From Bacteroidia bacterium (GTDB lineage Bacteria; Bacteroidota; Bacteroidia; Bacteroidales; Azobacteroidaceae): a DNA stretch of 64,000 nucleotides. The notes beneath the pieces are model-generated. The model did not search any database. It was not told the DNA's origin and worked only from the letters and a program-made list of their open reading frames with translations. The DNA lies in assembly GCA_026000155.1 (NCBI GenBank), contig BNYG01000001.1, positions 1-64,000 of the forward strand, given 5' to 3'. Each line of letters starts with the position of its first letter. Position 1 is the stretch's first letter. Below, one piece after another: positions 18,099 through 27,213 of this stretch. The translations under genes were made by a program, and so were the position numbers.

Positions 18099-18418
18099 AC
18101 TTCCTTTTTCTTTTGGGTAAATAATCGGGAAAAGTTCCGGCGGTTGATAACATATCGCGGATGGTTGCTTCGAGCCTGCACCTTCATCAATCCGTGTTCG
18201 CCGTATTTACTGTTCAGGTGGAATGTTCCGTAAACCAATGTGAGAGCGGCGGTAATGCCGAAAATAATACAAATCCATTGATTAACGCCCACCATATACA
18301 TCACTACGAACACGACAAACAAGCCGAGCAACCCGCCTGCGAAAATGAAAAGGTACTGTGCTTTCAGTCCTTGAAATTCCGCCGGTTTTCCTATCCCTTT
18401 GTTAATTGGAAATTCCAT
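18095..18418 (-). CDS. traF: Conjugative transposon protein TraF (DUF4133)
   Basis: 107 residues from the ATG at 18418 (MEFPINKGIGKPAEFQGLKAQ, the conserved family start); a 14-residue upstream extension would overlap traE and is rejected. Two transmembrane helices (YLFIFAGGLLGLFVVFVVMYM and WICIIFGITAALTLVYGTF) and a basic tail. VirB3-like. It overlaps traG by 4 bases. Confidence 0.9.
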   Translation of the reverse strand: MEFPINKGIGKPAEFQGLKAQYLFIFAGGLLGLFVVFVVMYMVGVNQWICIIFGITAALTLVYGTFHLNSKYGEHGLMKVQARSNHPRYVINRRNFSRLFTQKKKEV

Positions 18419-18422
18419 GTTC

Positions 18423-18737
18423 TTATAAGAAAAAAGAACGAAGAATAGTGGCTGCCACAATCAGGAAGATACATGCGCCAAACCAACTCGCCGCTGTTTT
18501 GCCGGTATCGGGGTCGCCGCTTGAAAACTTGCTATACACCTTAACGCCTCCAATCAAGCCGACCACAGCCCCAATCGCGTAAATCAGTTTGGTGGCGGGT
18601 TCAAAATAGGACGTTACCATTTGTGTAGCTTCTGTAATGCCGGCTGCACCGTTACCTTGCGCCATTGCGCTCACAGCTGTCATCAGAAGGGCGACAGCCG
18701 AAAAGAAAAATCTGAAATTGTTTTTATTCTTTATCAT
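18423..18737 (-). CDS. traE: Conjugative transposon protein TraE (DUF4134)
   Basis: 104 residues, VirB2/pilin-like: an N-terminal signal (FFFSAVALLMTAVSAMAQ), then two hydrophobic helices (ATKLIYAIGAVVGLIGGVKVYSKF and WFGACIFLIVAATILRSFF) around the GDPDTGKTAASW loop typical of DUF4134. First gene of the contiguous secretion operon. Intact. Confidence 0.92.
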   Translation of the reverse strand: MIKNKNNFRFFFSAVALLMTAVSAMAQGNGAAGITEATQMVTSYFEPATKLIYAIGAVVGLIGGVKVYSKFSSGDPDTGKTAASWFGACIFLIVAATILRSFFL

Positions 18738-18754
18738 AATGATTTTTGAAAATA

Positions 18755-18829
18755 CCGTGGGGAGGGATAATCCCCACGGCGGATTAATACTGTTTAACTC
18801 TGAATTTTAGTGGCGGGGTCGCAGACCCC
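18755..18829 (-). terminator. Two GC-rich hairpins between traD fragment and traE
   Basis: CCGTGGGGA/TCCCCACGG (18755-18779) and GGGGTC/GACCCC with a 3-base loop (18815-18829). They lie upstream of traE on the coding strand, so they may end transcripts from the traD side or form a leader structure. Confidence 0.5.
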
Positions 18830-18894
18830 TTTATTATTGCTTTCGCACGCTAACCATACTCTTTCTGTTTCATTTTCTTACTGTTTTTAATCAT

Positions 18895-19350
18895 TCAATC
18901 TACATAATCGGCAACATCAAAATCGCCGTAGTCAAAATTTGCACCGGAAGTTTCATCTTCCGTTTCAGGCATTACTTTTTGGATATTGCGTTCAACGACC
19001 GCCTTAATCCAATTCATTTTGCCCTCGTCCCCTGAAACAAGCATCTCGAACATATCGGTATTTTCCAATTCGACTATCGTTCTGCCTGTTTCTTCGCTTA
19101 CATCTTCGGGCTGTTCCATTACGGCTTTTACTGCCGTTTGCAGTTTGTCGTAATCAATACCCTCTGCCATGACCGTCCCGTGTCCCAAAGTCCGACCCAA
19201 TTCCGCTTCTTCTTCTTCGGCTTTATAATCTATTTCTTCGTCATCATCGTCAAGCGGGATACTCAAAATTTCGGGATTCGGCTCGTCTGCAAAAACCTCG
19301 TCCAACTCTTCGGGCGGGATAACCGCCGAAGGTTTTTCTAAAAAAAGCAC
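18895..19350 (-). pseudogene. traD: traD (DUF4122-like) fragment, N-terminus missing
   Basis: The readable part (KPSAVIPPEELDEVFADEPNPEILSIPLDDDDEEIDY, then EELGRTLGH-type, TDMFEMLVSGDEGK and a GDFDVADYVD end) is the C-terminal acidic region of the ICE protein called TraD. Family members as I recall them have an extra N-terminal segment, including a membrane anchor and a linker, that is absent here. The frame opens with a GTG right after an in-frame TGA (19351-19353) and a run of A/T, then runs into AT-rich non-ICE sequence. I read this as a truncation at about 19340. A short functional protein from the GTG cannot be excluded. Confidence 0.65.
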
Positions 19351-19537
19351 TCAAAAAAATATTTTATGCCTCTCATTCAAATAAAAGTTGTAATTTTGCG
19401 ATTGAATTTTAAAGTAAAATTTTGTTTATGACATAAAGATAAAGAACAGAAAATAAGACATATAAAATAGCGATTTGCTACAATTCTCAATTGCATTTTC
19501 CACACGCAACTCATTAAATATGAGTAATTATTCCGAG

Positions 19538-19628
19538 AATAAGTAAGCGAAACGCCGGTAACGGCGTGGAACGACTTATTAGGAATAATAGGCGTGGAAA
19601 CCTGCAATTTAATAGGTTGTTTCCACGC
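19538..19628 (+). other. Two strong hairpins before the foreign lipoprotein gene
   Basis: Hairpin 1 (19538-19580): outer AATAAGT/ACTTATT and inner ACGCCG/CGGCGT with a GTAA tetraloop. Hairpin 2 (19592-19628): GCGTGGAAAC/GTTTCCACGC, followed by TATTTTATTT like a terminator. This may be a relic of the gene formerly on the left, or a leader structure of the lipoprotein gene starting at 19677. Confidence 0.55.
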
Positions 19629-19676
19629 TATTTTATTTGTGCAAAATCAGAAATATTAATTTTAAAAATAAAAAAT

Positions 19677-20831
19677 ATGAATAAAAGTATCATTAAAAAA
19701 TCGAAGACATTGAGCATTTATTGTCTGTCTTTGCTGCTATTTTCAGGTTGTGCTTCAACAACCTATTTATCAAATGGATATGGAAACAGGATTACGACTT
19801 CTGTTAATTCATTTGGCAGTTATAATATGGTCAATAAAACTTTTTACATTGAATCAGGGGACAATAATGTATCAAGTAGTGATGTAGAATTTCGGGAATA
19901 TGCCAATTATGTGGCAACTTCGTTAAAATTACAAGGGGCAAAAGAAACATACGACAAAAAGAATGCCGATATGTGTATTTTGGTTAATTACGGTATTTCA
20001 GACGAATCATACACCGAAACTGTTCCTTTTCCAATTTGGGGTCAAACAGGCATATCTTCCATAAGTACAACGAGTACAACAACTGGCTCTGCTTATGGTA
20101 GTGCTTCCGGAAGTGCTACAAGGATTGGCAATTCGGTTTATGGACAATCAAGTGGCTCTGTGTATGGCAATTCAACTACAAATACAACAACAAAGGTTAA
20201 TCCAAGTTATGGAATAACAGGCTATACAAGTGTTGATAGACGGGTATCTATGTATTGTAGAATCTTGAATATATACGGCTATGATAATAAACAAACAACT
20301 TCTGCAACAATGCTTTGGAAAACAAATCTATCAAGTTGTGGAAATTCAAGTGATTTGCGAAATATTTTGCCGTATATGGCTTATGCTGCGTGGGGAAATA
20401 TGGGCAAAAGTAGTGGTGGCAATAACGAATACACAATTTTCTTGGAAGATTATTATTTCAGATGTTGGAAACAAGGTACTCTATTCAATGATAATGTTAT
20501 AGGATTTCCAAAATGCACTTCCACGAATGCAGGTAATTATATACAAATAGCAATAGTTGAAAAATTATCAACCGAAACGATTGTTGTTTTGAGAAAAAGC
20601 GGTTGTATCGGATGGTATGCCATTTCGCCTCAAACTCACATTGAATATGCGGGACAAAAATATATGATAAAAAGTGCTGACGGATATGAATTGGGTAAGA
20701 AAATACGAAATGAGTGTGGAACAAGATATTTACGACTACATTTTCAGGCAATTCCCTCAACTGCGACAACTATCAATATTTCGGAAGGAACTAAAAATGG
20801 TTGGGTATGGAATGGTGTGTCAATAAGATAA
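19677..20831 (+). CDS. Lipoprotein of unknown function in the replacement segment
   Basis: 384 residues from the ATG at 19677. Signal peptide with a clear lipobox (LLLFSGCASTT). Residues ~45-110 (SYNMVNKTFYIESGDNNVSSSDVEFREYANYVATSLKLQGAKE) resemble the DUF4136-like fold of lipoproteins that carry this type of periplasmic domain. A serine/threonine/glycine-rich stretch (~125-180, SAYGSASGSATRIG) looks like a linker. The C-terminal ~120 residues are unrecognised. Base composition is clearly more AT-rich than the tra genes. It sits where traA-C and mobA would be expected, so it probably came with the segment that replaced them. Confidence 0.7.
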   Translation: MNKSIIKKSKTLSIYCLSLLLFSGCASTTYLSNGYGNRITTSVNSFGSYNMVNKTFYIESGDNNVSSSDVEFREYANYVATSLKLQGAKETYDKKNADMCILVNYGISDESYTETVPFPIWGQTGISSISTTSTTTGSAYGSASGSATRIGNSVYGQSSGSVYGNSTTNTTTKVNPSYGITGYTSVDRRVSMYCRILNIYGYDNKQTTSATMLWKTNLSSCGNSSDLRNILPYMAYAAWGNMGKSSGGNNEYTIFLEDYYFRCWKQGTLFNDNVIGFPKCTSTNAGNYIQIAIVEKLSTETIVVLRKSGCIGWYAISPQTHIEYAGQKYMIKSADGYELGKKIRNECGTRYLRLHFQAIPSTATTINISEGTKNGWVWNGVSIR

Positions 20832-20832
20832 C

Positions 20833-20864
20833 GTTGTGTATTTCAACCAAAAAATGTATTTTTG
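20833..20864 (+). promoter_or_regulatory. Bacteroidota promoter of the 388-aa gene
   Basis: GTTG, 20-base spacer, then a perfect -7 box TATTTTTG (20857-20864); the start codon at 20891 follows by 26 bases. Confidence 0.65.
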
Positions 20865-20890
20865 TACAGATTTTTTAGAATTTAATAAAT

Positions 20891-22057
20891 ATGGGACAAT
20901 GGCGATATAAGAAAAAAAGCAAGATGTTTCGCGAAAGAGTTAGGCGAATGAACTTCTCGTGTGAAGAAATCTATTCGATGTACGGACAATATGATACCTT
21001 TGTCTCATTAGAGTTTCATATTGGTAGTGAAGCATACAATAAATATGGAAAATCCTTAATGGGTGTCTTTCAATATACTTTGGAACAGCGGGAAGAGTTA
21101 GAAAAAATATTGAAGTTAAAAAAAATACCATTTTCAAGTAAGAGAATTTCTTTTGTTCCCTCTGCACTTCACGAAAAATTAACCGCTGAACAAAAATTAT
21201 ATTTAGACAAAATAGGTATATTGAACAAGGATATTGCGTGTGTAAGTTCGGTAAATAAACCTCGTCAAAATGTTTTTGCACAAAAGGGCAACAAAGAATT
21301 ACCAAAACCGATAGAAATAAAAATTGATTGGTCGATAAAAGAAAGTTGTGAGATAATGTTGGGTTTTTATAAAACAAGATTAAAAGAAGGTGAGAAATTA
21401 TGTGAGATAGAGAAGAATAATTATTATGCTCTACGACTATACTTTGAGCCTGATACTATTTTGCCAGAAGAACATTCTTATATTCAACATACACAAACCA
21501 TTAGAGAGAAATTTCTCAATAATAAATGGGAAATAGAAAGCAGTTTATCGGATACCGAAAAAACTGAAATACAAAATTTGTGGCATTCAAAGTGGAATGT
21601 AAACCGAATTGCCTTGCAAAAAGAAATTCAACGGTCAGGTAATAGCTTGGAAAAATTACCCATTGAAATGCAAATGAAATTAATTACACTATCTTGTGGA
21701 TTTGAAAGCGAAATTTTATCACATTGCAAGGATAATACAATTTGGTGGGATATTGAGAGATTTTTGCATATCTATATAAGGCATATAGGTGAATTACAGC
21801 CAGACGGAAAGTTTAAAAACAAAACGATATTTCAGTATGATTTTAAGGATATTAGAAAAGTAATTACAGCAGTAATAGAATCTGCCCACAAAGAAGTAGA
21901 AGAAGAATTTAAAACCAACCCAACAAAAAACTTCAATCGACAAGGCAAAAGAGCAATTTATTACAATGGGAATTATTATAAGATTGAAATTGAACCCAAT
22001 GGCAGATTATTGACATTCCACCCGTACAACGATGATAAAGAAAGAGAAAACGATTAA
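20891..22057 (+). CDS. Hypothetical protein in the replacement segment
   Basis: 388 residues, soluble, charged and AT-rich at the DNA level. Highly basic first 20 residues (QWRYKKKSKMFRERVRRM), an overall alpha-helical pattern and a C-terminus with RAIYYNGNYYKIEIEPNGRLLTFHPY. No domain recognised and no motif of nucleases, kinases or proteases. It has its own promoter. It ends about 28 bases before the broken relaxase frame begins, so the junction with ICE sequence is very close to its stop. Confidence 0.65.
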   Translation: MGQWRYKKKSKMFRERVRRMNFSCEEIYSMYGQYDTFVSLEFHIGSEAYNKYGKSLMGVFQYTLEQREELEKILKLKKIPFSSKRISFVPSALHEKLTAEQKLYLDKIGILNKDIACVSSVNKPRQNVFAQKGNKELPKPIEIKIDWSIKESCEIMLGFYKTRLKEGEKLCEIEKNNYYALRLYFEPDTILPEEHSYIQHTQTIREKFLNNKWEIESSLSDTEKTEIQNLWHSKWNVNRIALQKEIQRSGNSLEKLPIEMQMKLITLSCGFESEILSHCKDNTIWWDIERFLHIYIRHIGELQPDGKFKNKTIFQYDFKDIRKVITAVIESAHKEVEEEFKTNPTKNFNRQGKRAIYYNGNYYKIEIEPNGRLLTFHPYNDDKEREND

Positions 22058-22084
22058 TTACTAACTATTCACACCCAATCTATT

Positions 22085-23233
22085 TCGATAGAGCCGAAAG
22101 ACGGGAATTTTGATATTTCCACCTGTTTGCAGTCCTTTGAAAACTACCTTTTAGCAAACAAACGGACGGAAAAACCGGTCATTCACCTATCCATAAACCC
22201 CGACCCGAAAGACAAACTTTCAGATGAACAGTTATCGGAAATCGCCCAAACCTATATGCAAAAAATGGGTTACGGCGAGCAACCTTTTATCGTTTATCTG
22301 CACGAGGACATTGAACGCAGGCACATTCATATCGTTTCGCTGCGAGTGGACGAGAACGGCAAAAAAATTGACGGCAACTTTGAACGCCGCCGCTCAATGG
22401 ATGTTTGCCGCGATTTGGAACAACAATACAGACTAATTCCCGCCGACCAAAAACAAAAATCCCAATCGTCCCTGTTGTCCCTGAAACCTGTTAATCATAA
22501 AAACGGCGACATAAAGCACCAAATCGCCAATGTAATCCGACCCATTGCAAAGGACTACCATTTTCAAAGTTTGAAGGAATACCGCGCCCTGCTTACCTTA
22601 TATAATATAGGTGTGGAAGAAGTGAAAGGCGAAATTGGCGGCAAAGAATACAAAGGATTGATTTATTCCGCATTGAATAAAAAGGGTGAAAAAACAGGTA
22701 ATCCGTTCAAATCTTCTCTGTTTGGAAAATCCGTTGGCATTGAAGCATTGGAAAAGCGTATGGAACAATCGGCGGAAACAATCAAAAACAAACGCCTGAA
22801 AGAGCGCAGCAAAAAGGTTATTTCGGCAGTGATGCTTACCTCAAAACGCCGCGCCGACTTTGAAGGTGCGTTGGCTAAACAGGGCATTTCGGTATTGTTC
22901 CGTGAAAACGAACAGGGCAGAATCTATGGCGCAACGTTTATAGACCACGAACAAAAGTGCGTGTTCAACGGCTCGCGTTTGGGCAAGGAATTTTCGGCAA
23001 ATGTTTTCAATGATTTGTTTAACGGAAAATGTCTGAACCCTGATTTACCTGATTTTAAGATTAACAGGATTGACCCCGAAAAATCAGGTCAATCCTTTAA
23101 TCATGAAAATCAAGGTTCAGACATCGGCGGCTTGTTTAACTTTTTTTCGTCCGAAACTCCGGGCGATGAAATTGAAGAACAAAACTTTATCCGCCGTTTG
23201 AAAAAGAAAAAAAGAAAACAAAGAAGATTATAA
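22085..23233 (+). pseudogene. mobB: Relaxase/mobilisation nuclease (MobB-like), catalytic N-terminus missing
   Basis: The frame contains the HUH metal motif (DIERRHIHIVSLRV), the RRSMDVCRDLEQQY block and the long C-terminal region of Bacteroides ICE relaxases. Homologous sequence starts at about EPKDGNFDISTCLQSFENYL (~22091), which in relatives is some 35-40 residues in. The first segment, with the LYG..YN motif expected to carry the nicking tyrosine, is absent, and the upstream frame closes at a stop (22055) in foreign sequence. The only starts are a TTG at 22127 or later, so nicking is probably lost. A dispersed repeat lies in its 3' part (23041-23123) in frame. It could be a truncated protein with residual binding activity. 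Confidence 0.8.
23041..23123 (+). repeat. GGTTCAGACA repeat embedded in the relaxase reading frame
   Basis: Inverted heptads (23041-23073) followed by AATCAGGTCAATCC... and ending AATCAAGGTTCAGACA at 23123. It encodes about 28 residues of the poorly conserved relaxase C-terminus without breaking the frame. Confidence 0.65.
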
Positions 23234-23252
23234 ACTATTAAAAATTAAGATT

Positions 23253-25259
23253 ATGCAACAGGAAGATGATTTAAGAGGTCTTGCAAAAACGATGGAATTT
23301 ATGCGAGCCATAAGTATTTTATTTTGTGTGATTAATGTCTATTGGTTTTGTTACCAATACATTGTGGAGTGCGGGGTAAATATCGGCGTTGTCGATAAAA
23401 TCCTGATGAATTTTAACCGTACAACGGGACTTTTTTCATCCATTCTTTGGACGAAAATCTTTGCCGTTGTGTTTTTGGCTTTATCCTGTTTGGGGACGAA
23501 AGGCGTTAAGGAAGAAAAGATTAAGTGGTCGAAAATCAACACTTTCCTGTTTTTCGGCTTCATCCTGTTTTTCCTGAACTGGTGGCTGCTGTATTTGCCG
23601 TTTCCACTCGTGGCAAACACTACGTTTTATGTGTTTACGCTCACTTTGGGCTATATCCTGTTACTCGTTGCCGGATTGTGGATGAGCCGCTTACTCAAAA
23701 ACAACCTTTTAGATGATGTCTTTAATGTTGAGAATGAAAGTTTTATGCAGGAAACGCGGCTGATGGAAAACGAGTATTCCGTTAATTTGCCAACGAGATT
23801 TTTCTACAAAAAGAAGTGGAACAAGGGATGGATAAACATTGTCAATCCGTTCCGCGCCTCTATCGTACTCGGCACTCCGGGTTCGGGAAAATCATACGCC
23901 GTTGTGAACAATTACATTAAACAGCAGATACAGAAAGGTTTCGCTTTATATGTGTATGATTTCAAGTTTGACGACTTGTCGGTTATCGCCTACAATACGC
24001 TGATGCACAACCTTGACAAATACAGGGTCAAACCGAAATTCTATGTTATCAATTTCGACAATCCGCGCAAGTCGCACCGTTGCAATCCAATCAATCCGGT
24101 GTTTATGACCGATATTTCGGACGCTTATGAAAGCGCCTACACAATTATGCTTAACCTCAATAAAACTTGGATACAAAAACAGGGCGATTTTTTTGTCGAA
24201 AGCCCGATTATATTGCTTGCAGCCATAATTTGGTATCTCAAAATCTACGAAAACGGCAAGTTCTGCACCTTTCCGCACGCGATTGAATTTCTCAATCAAA
24301 AATATGTTGATATTTTCCCTGTACTTACTTCTTATCCGCAGTTGGAAAACTATTTAAGCCCTTTTATGGATGCGTGGGAAGGGGGTGCGCAAGACCAATT
24401 ACAGGGGCAGATAGCAAGTGCTAAAATCCCCTTGTCAAGAATGATTTCCCCGCAGTTGTACTGGGTTATGACCGGCGATGATTTTTCGTTAGACATTAAC
24501 AATCCCGACGAGCCGAAAATCCTTTGTGTTGGTAACAATCCCGACCGTCAAAACATTTATTCGGCAGCTTTGGGATTATATAACAGTCGTATAGTTAAAT
24601 TGATAAACAAAAAAGGACAGTTAAAAAGTTCGGTTATCATTGACGAGTTGCCGACCATTTATTTTCGCGGTTTGGATAACCTGATAGCCACCGCCCGAAG
24701 CAATAAGGTTGCCGTTTGTCTGGGCTTTCAAGACTTTTCGCAGTTAAAACGCGACTACGGCGACAAGGAAGCAGCCGTTGTGATGAATACCGTAGGCAAT
24801 ATTTTTAGCGGTCAGGTAGTCGGCGAATCGGCTAAAAATCTTTCGGAACGTTTCGGAAAGGTGTTGCAGAAACGACAATCAATGACGATTAACCGGCAGG
24901 ACAAATCCACTTCCATTTCCACACAATTAGACAGTTTGATACCTGCAAGCAAGATTTCTAATCTCACACAAGGTATGTTTGTCGGTGCGGTCAGCGACAA
25001 TTTTGATGAACGAATAGAACAAAAGATTTTTCACGCCGAGATTGTGGTTGATAATGCCTCCGTAGCCCGCGAAACGAAAGCCTATCAAAAAATCCCCGAC
25101 ATTTTAGATTTCCGCGATGGGGACGGCAATGATACGATGCAGGCGGAAATTGAACGCAACTACAATCAAATCAAAGCCGATGTGAAACAGATTGTTGCCG
25201 AAGAATTGTCGCGAATTGCTGCCGACCCTGACTTGCAGCATTTGATAAAAAAGGAGTAG
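23253..25259 (+). CDS. mobC: VirD4/TraG-type conjugation coupling protein
   Basis: 668 residues; it recruits the relaxosome to the secretion channel at the inner membrane. Two to four N-terminal transmembrane helices (residues ~16-35, 62-78, 90-145), Walker A GTPGSGKSYAVV near residue 209, Walker B SSVIIDELPTIYF near residue 466 and the FQDFSQLKRDYGDKEAAVV block that follows in this family. It starts 19 bases after the relaxase. Unlike its neighbour it appears complete and could serve other elements in trans. Confidence 0.93.
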   Translation: MQQEDDLRGLAKTMEFMRAISILFCVINVYWFCYQYIVECGVNIGVVDKILMNFNRTTGLFSSILWTKIFAVVFLALSCLGTKGVKEEKIKWSKINTFLFFGFILFFLNWWLLYLPFPLVANTTFYVFTLTLGYILLLVAGLWMSRLLKNNLLDDVFNVENESFMQETRLMENEYSVNLPTRFFYKKKWNKGWINIVNPFRASIVLGTPGSGKSYAVVNNYIKQQIQKGFALYVYDFKFDDLSVIAYNTLMHNLDKYRVKPKFYVINFDNPRKSHRCNPINPVFMTDISDAYESAYTIMLNLNKTWIQKQGDFFVESPIILLAAIIWYLKIYENGKFCTFPHAIEFLNQKYVDIFPVLTSYPQLENYLSPFMDAWEGGAQDQLQGQIASAKIPLSRMISPQLYWVMTGDDFSLDINNPDEPKILCVGNNPDRQNIYSAALGLYNSRIVKLINKKGQLKSSVIIDELPTIYFRGLDNLIATARSNKVAVCLGFQDFSQLKRDYGDKEAAVVMNTVGNIFSGQVVGESAKNLSERFGKVLQKRQSMTINRQDKSTSISTQLDSLIPASKISNLTQGMFVGAVSDNFDERIEQKIFHAEIVVDNASVARETKAYQKIPDILDFRDGDGNDTMQAEIERNYNQIKADVKQIVAEELSRIAADPDLQHLIKKE

Positions 25260-25271
25260 GATTGAAAAGTG

Positions 25272-25304
25272 AAACCTCCCTTGTTTGAGATACAAGGGAG
25301 GTTT
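25272..25304. terminator. Bidirectional terminator after the coupling protein
   Basis: Perfect 13-base arms (AAACCTCCCTTGT and complement) with a 7-base loop, 12 bases after the stop. Confidence 0.85.
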
Positions 25305-25410
25305 ATTGCTAATACTTTTATTTTTATTGCTAAATTGAATTTGAGTTAAACAACTTATAATCAGTAGTGTGTTTTGCCTTTATTGCTAATTTTTGCGTTT
25401 TTATTGCTAA
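25302..25410. repeat. Four copies of TTTATTGCTAA in two 21-bp pairs
   Basis: Copies at 25302, 25323, 25379 and 25400. Both pairs have a 21-bp start-to-start spacing. The last copy overlaps the stop codon of the minus-strand gene. The rest of this ~100-base gap is AT-rich with nothing else visible. Confidence 0.7.
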
Positions 25411-27041
25411 ACTGTATTGAGTTCCCAGACTGAAAATTTTATGGATTGGGATATATTTCTTATCTTCTTGTCTTTTGACGATAATCCAACAAGAACATTC
25501 GATATTTTCTTTTGTTTTTTTTCAACAGGCAAATCTTGCGGCAAAAACGGCATAATCAATTTTTCTATTTCTTCTCTTGATACAGAGCCTTTTTCTCTTA
25601 ACAAATTCAATACCATCTCTTTAAAATCCTTATTGGTAAAATCAACAGACTTTATACTGCCGACTATTTCAACCAAAGAACTTCTGCCTTTAATCAAATC
25701 TAACGACCGCAACCGATTTAAAGCATCTTTGGATATTGGCAGTTTTTTCTGTACCTTGTCCAATGCAATAACATCGTCAAGCGATAATTCGGGGTGCTTA
25801 AATAACTGACGTGAATAGTTTTCATTGATAAGTTCGCCGTGAATGGTAACTTCGGTATGTTTTTCGTCTGAAATATTATAAGTTGGTAGCGGAAAAAACC
25901 TGTCCCTTTGAATAGTAAACATTTTTTTGATACCGCTACCGACAGTATCAATCATATTCAGATTAACCATTGCAGCAACTAAAAACGGATTACGGTAATA
26001 GGGTTGCGGACGGTTGTAATGAATTGCATCTTCGACCGATTCAGGAATAAAACTGCCGGCATTTTCAAAAATCAATCTGTCATTATATTCCAAAACAATA
26101 ATTCTGCAACTTTTACTGTAATCCTGATGTGCAACGGCATTATTCAAGGCTTCTCTTATAACCCATTCATCATAATGAGTTACTTCATTTGGAAACAGCG
26201 AAGTATCGTCAATCATATAGCGGTATTTCAGATTTCGGATACAGGCAAGCGTTTTATTTACAGTTAAAATAAATGGCGTATAAAAATGTTCATAACCTTC
26301 GGGAGCATCTTTCAAAACCCAAGTTATCTGCCCGATAGCAGGGGAAAGCAATGCACTTGCTTCACTTTTCCCAAGCAACAATATTGCCGTATTGGTAATT
26401 TTTCCGTCAAGCGTTACTCTTGCCTTGTCAAGAAATTCTTCATCAGGCCAGCTGTCCACGTCTTTTGCCAAAGACCGGTGTTTCAACTTGTATTGTTCCC
26501 GTGCTTTTAATATGGCTTCTTTATCCAAATGCCCAAGATTGGCATCGGGAATAATCATTTTCGACCAATCCCTGTTTGACGCCTGATTGCGTATCCTGTC
26601 TATCTTCTCTATATTCAACGCGATAAGGCTTTCATTGAGGCGACCGTAATAAAATCCCTCAAAAGAAACGGGAATGCCGTGCGGTGCAGCTGGAATTTGA
26701 AACATTACCACGCGACCTTCGGGCTTCTGCAACTCATAAATTTCCATGAATGAAATGCTTTGAGTGGTTTTGTCGCCGATTTCCTTTTTCAGGCTGTCCA
26801 AATCCTTGCGGGAGGTGCGGTAACGGCTACCTACAATCTTGTGTTTCTTGTTCTCAACCCCAAAAATCAGCCACGCACAGAATTTTCCTTTCAGATTGGC
26901 TTCGTTGCTCAACGCCGAAAAGTATTTACCGAGCTTGCTGAAGTCGTAACTTTCTTTTGCCTCCTTAAACTCGACAATCTCGGTTTCTGCCGGAAGCAAA
27001 AGCGCATCGGTCAATATTTTGTTTAATTCCTGTTCAGTCAT
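25407..27041 (-). CDS. AlbA_2/Schlafen-type ATP-binding regulator (COG2865-like)
   Basis: 544 residues. The N-terminal Schlafen AlbA_2 domain (ETEIVEFKEAKESYDFSKLGKYFSALSNEANLKG, then AWLIFGVENKKHKIVG) is followed by the GHKL-like HATPase module of RecG-type transcriptional regulators (EVTHYDEWVIREALNNAVAHQDY, LIFENAGSFIP, RNPFLVAAMVNLNMIDTVGSGI), and a C-terminal helix-turn-helix-like region (LLREKGSVSREEIEKLIMPFLP). It is likely a DNA- or RNA-binding regulator; some relatives act in phage defence. It is not a core ICE gene, so probably cargo. Stand-alone, with its own terminator side. Confidence 0.82.
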   Translation of the reverse strand: MTEQELNKILTDALLLPAETEIVEFKEAKESYDFSKLGKYFSALSNEANLKGKFCAWLIFGVENKKHKIVGSRYRTSRKDLDSLKKEIGDKTTQSISFMEIYELQKPEGRVVMFQIPAAPHGIPVSFEGFYYGRLNESLIALNIEKIDRIRNQASNRDWSKMIIPDANLGHLDKEAILKAREQYKLKHRSLAKDVDSWPDEEFLDKARVTLDGKITNTAILLLGKSEASALLSPAIGQITWVLKDAPEGYEHFYTPFILTVNKTLACIRNLKYRYMIDDTSLFPNEVTHYDEWVIREALNNAVAHQDYSKSCRIIVLEYNDRLIFENAGSFIPESVEDAIHYNRPQPYYRNPFLVAAMVNLNMIDTVGSGIKKMFTIQRDRFFPLPTYNISDEKHTEVTIHGELINENYSRQLFKHPELSLDDVIALDKVQKKLPISKDALNRLRSLDLIKGRSSLVEIVGSIKSVDFTNKDFKEMVLNLLREKGSVSREEIEKLIMPFLPQDLPVEKKQKKISNVLVGLSSKDKKIRNISQSIKFSVWELNTV

Positions 27042-27118
27042 TTTCCTGATTTTTCAGAGGCGCAAAATTACTCAAAATTCCGCAATCCGGCAAATATTTG
27101 TTTGACAAACAACGAAAA

Positions 27119-27149
27119 AGGCTCTGCCAAGTATCCCTCTTGACAGAGC
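27119..27149. terminator. Hairpin between topoisomerase gene and AlbA-type gene
   Basis: GGCTCTG-CAAG and CTTG-CAGAGCC arms with one mismatch around a short loop, between the topB stop and the upstream region of the AlbA_2 gene. Confidence 0.6.
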
Positions 27150-27213
27150 CGCCACTAAAATCCACAGCAAACAGCAAAGCCATTATGACCGTGTGATTTC
27201 AGTGGCAAAGTTA

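Noticed and set aside
22127..22129. TTG taken as a genuine relaxase start
   Set aside because: Homology to intact relaxases extends upstream of it to about 22091 in the same frame, so the TTG is only the first usable codon after truncation.
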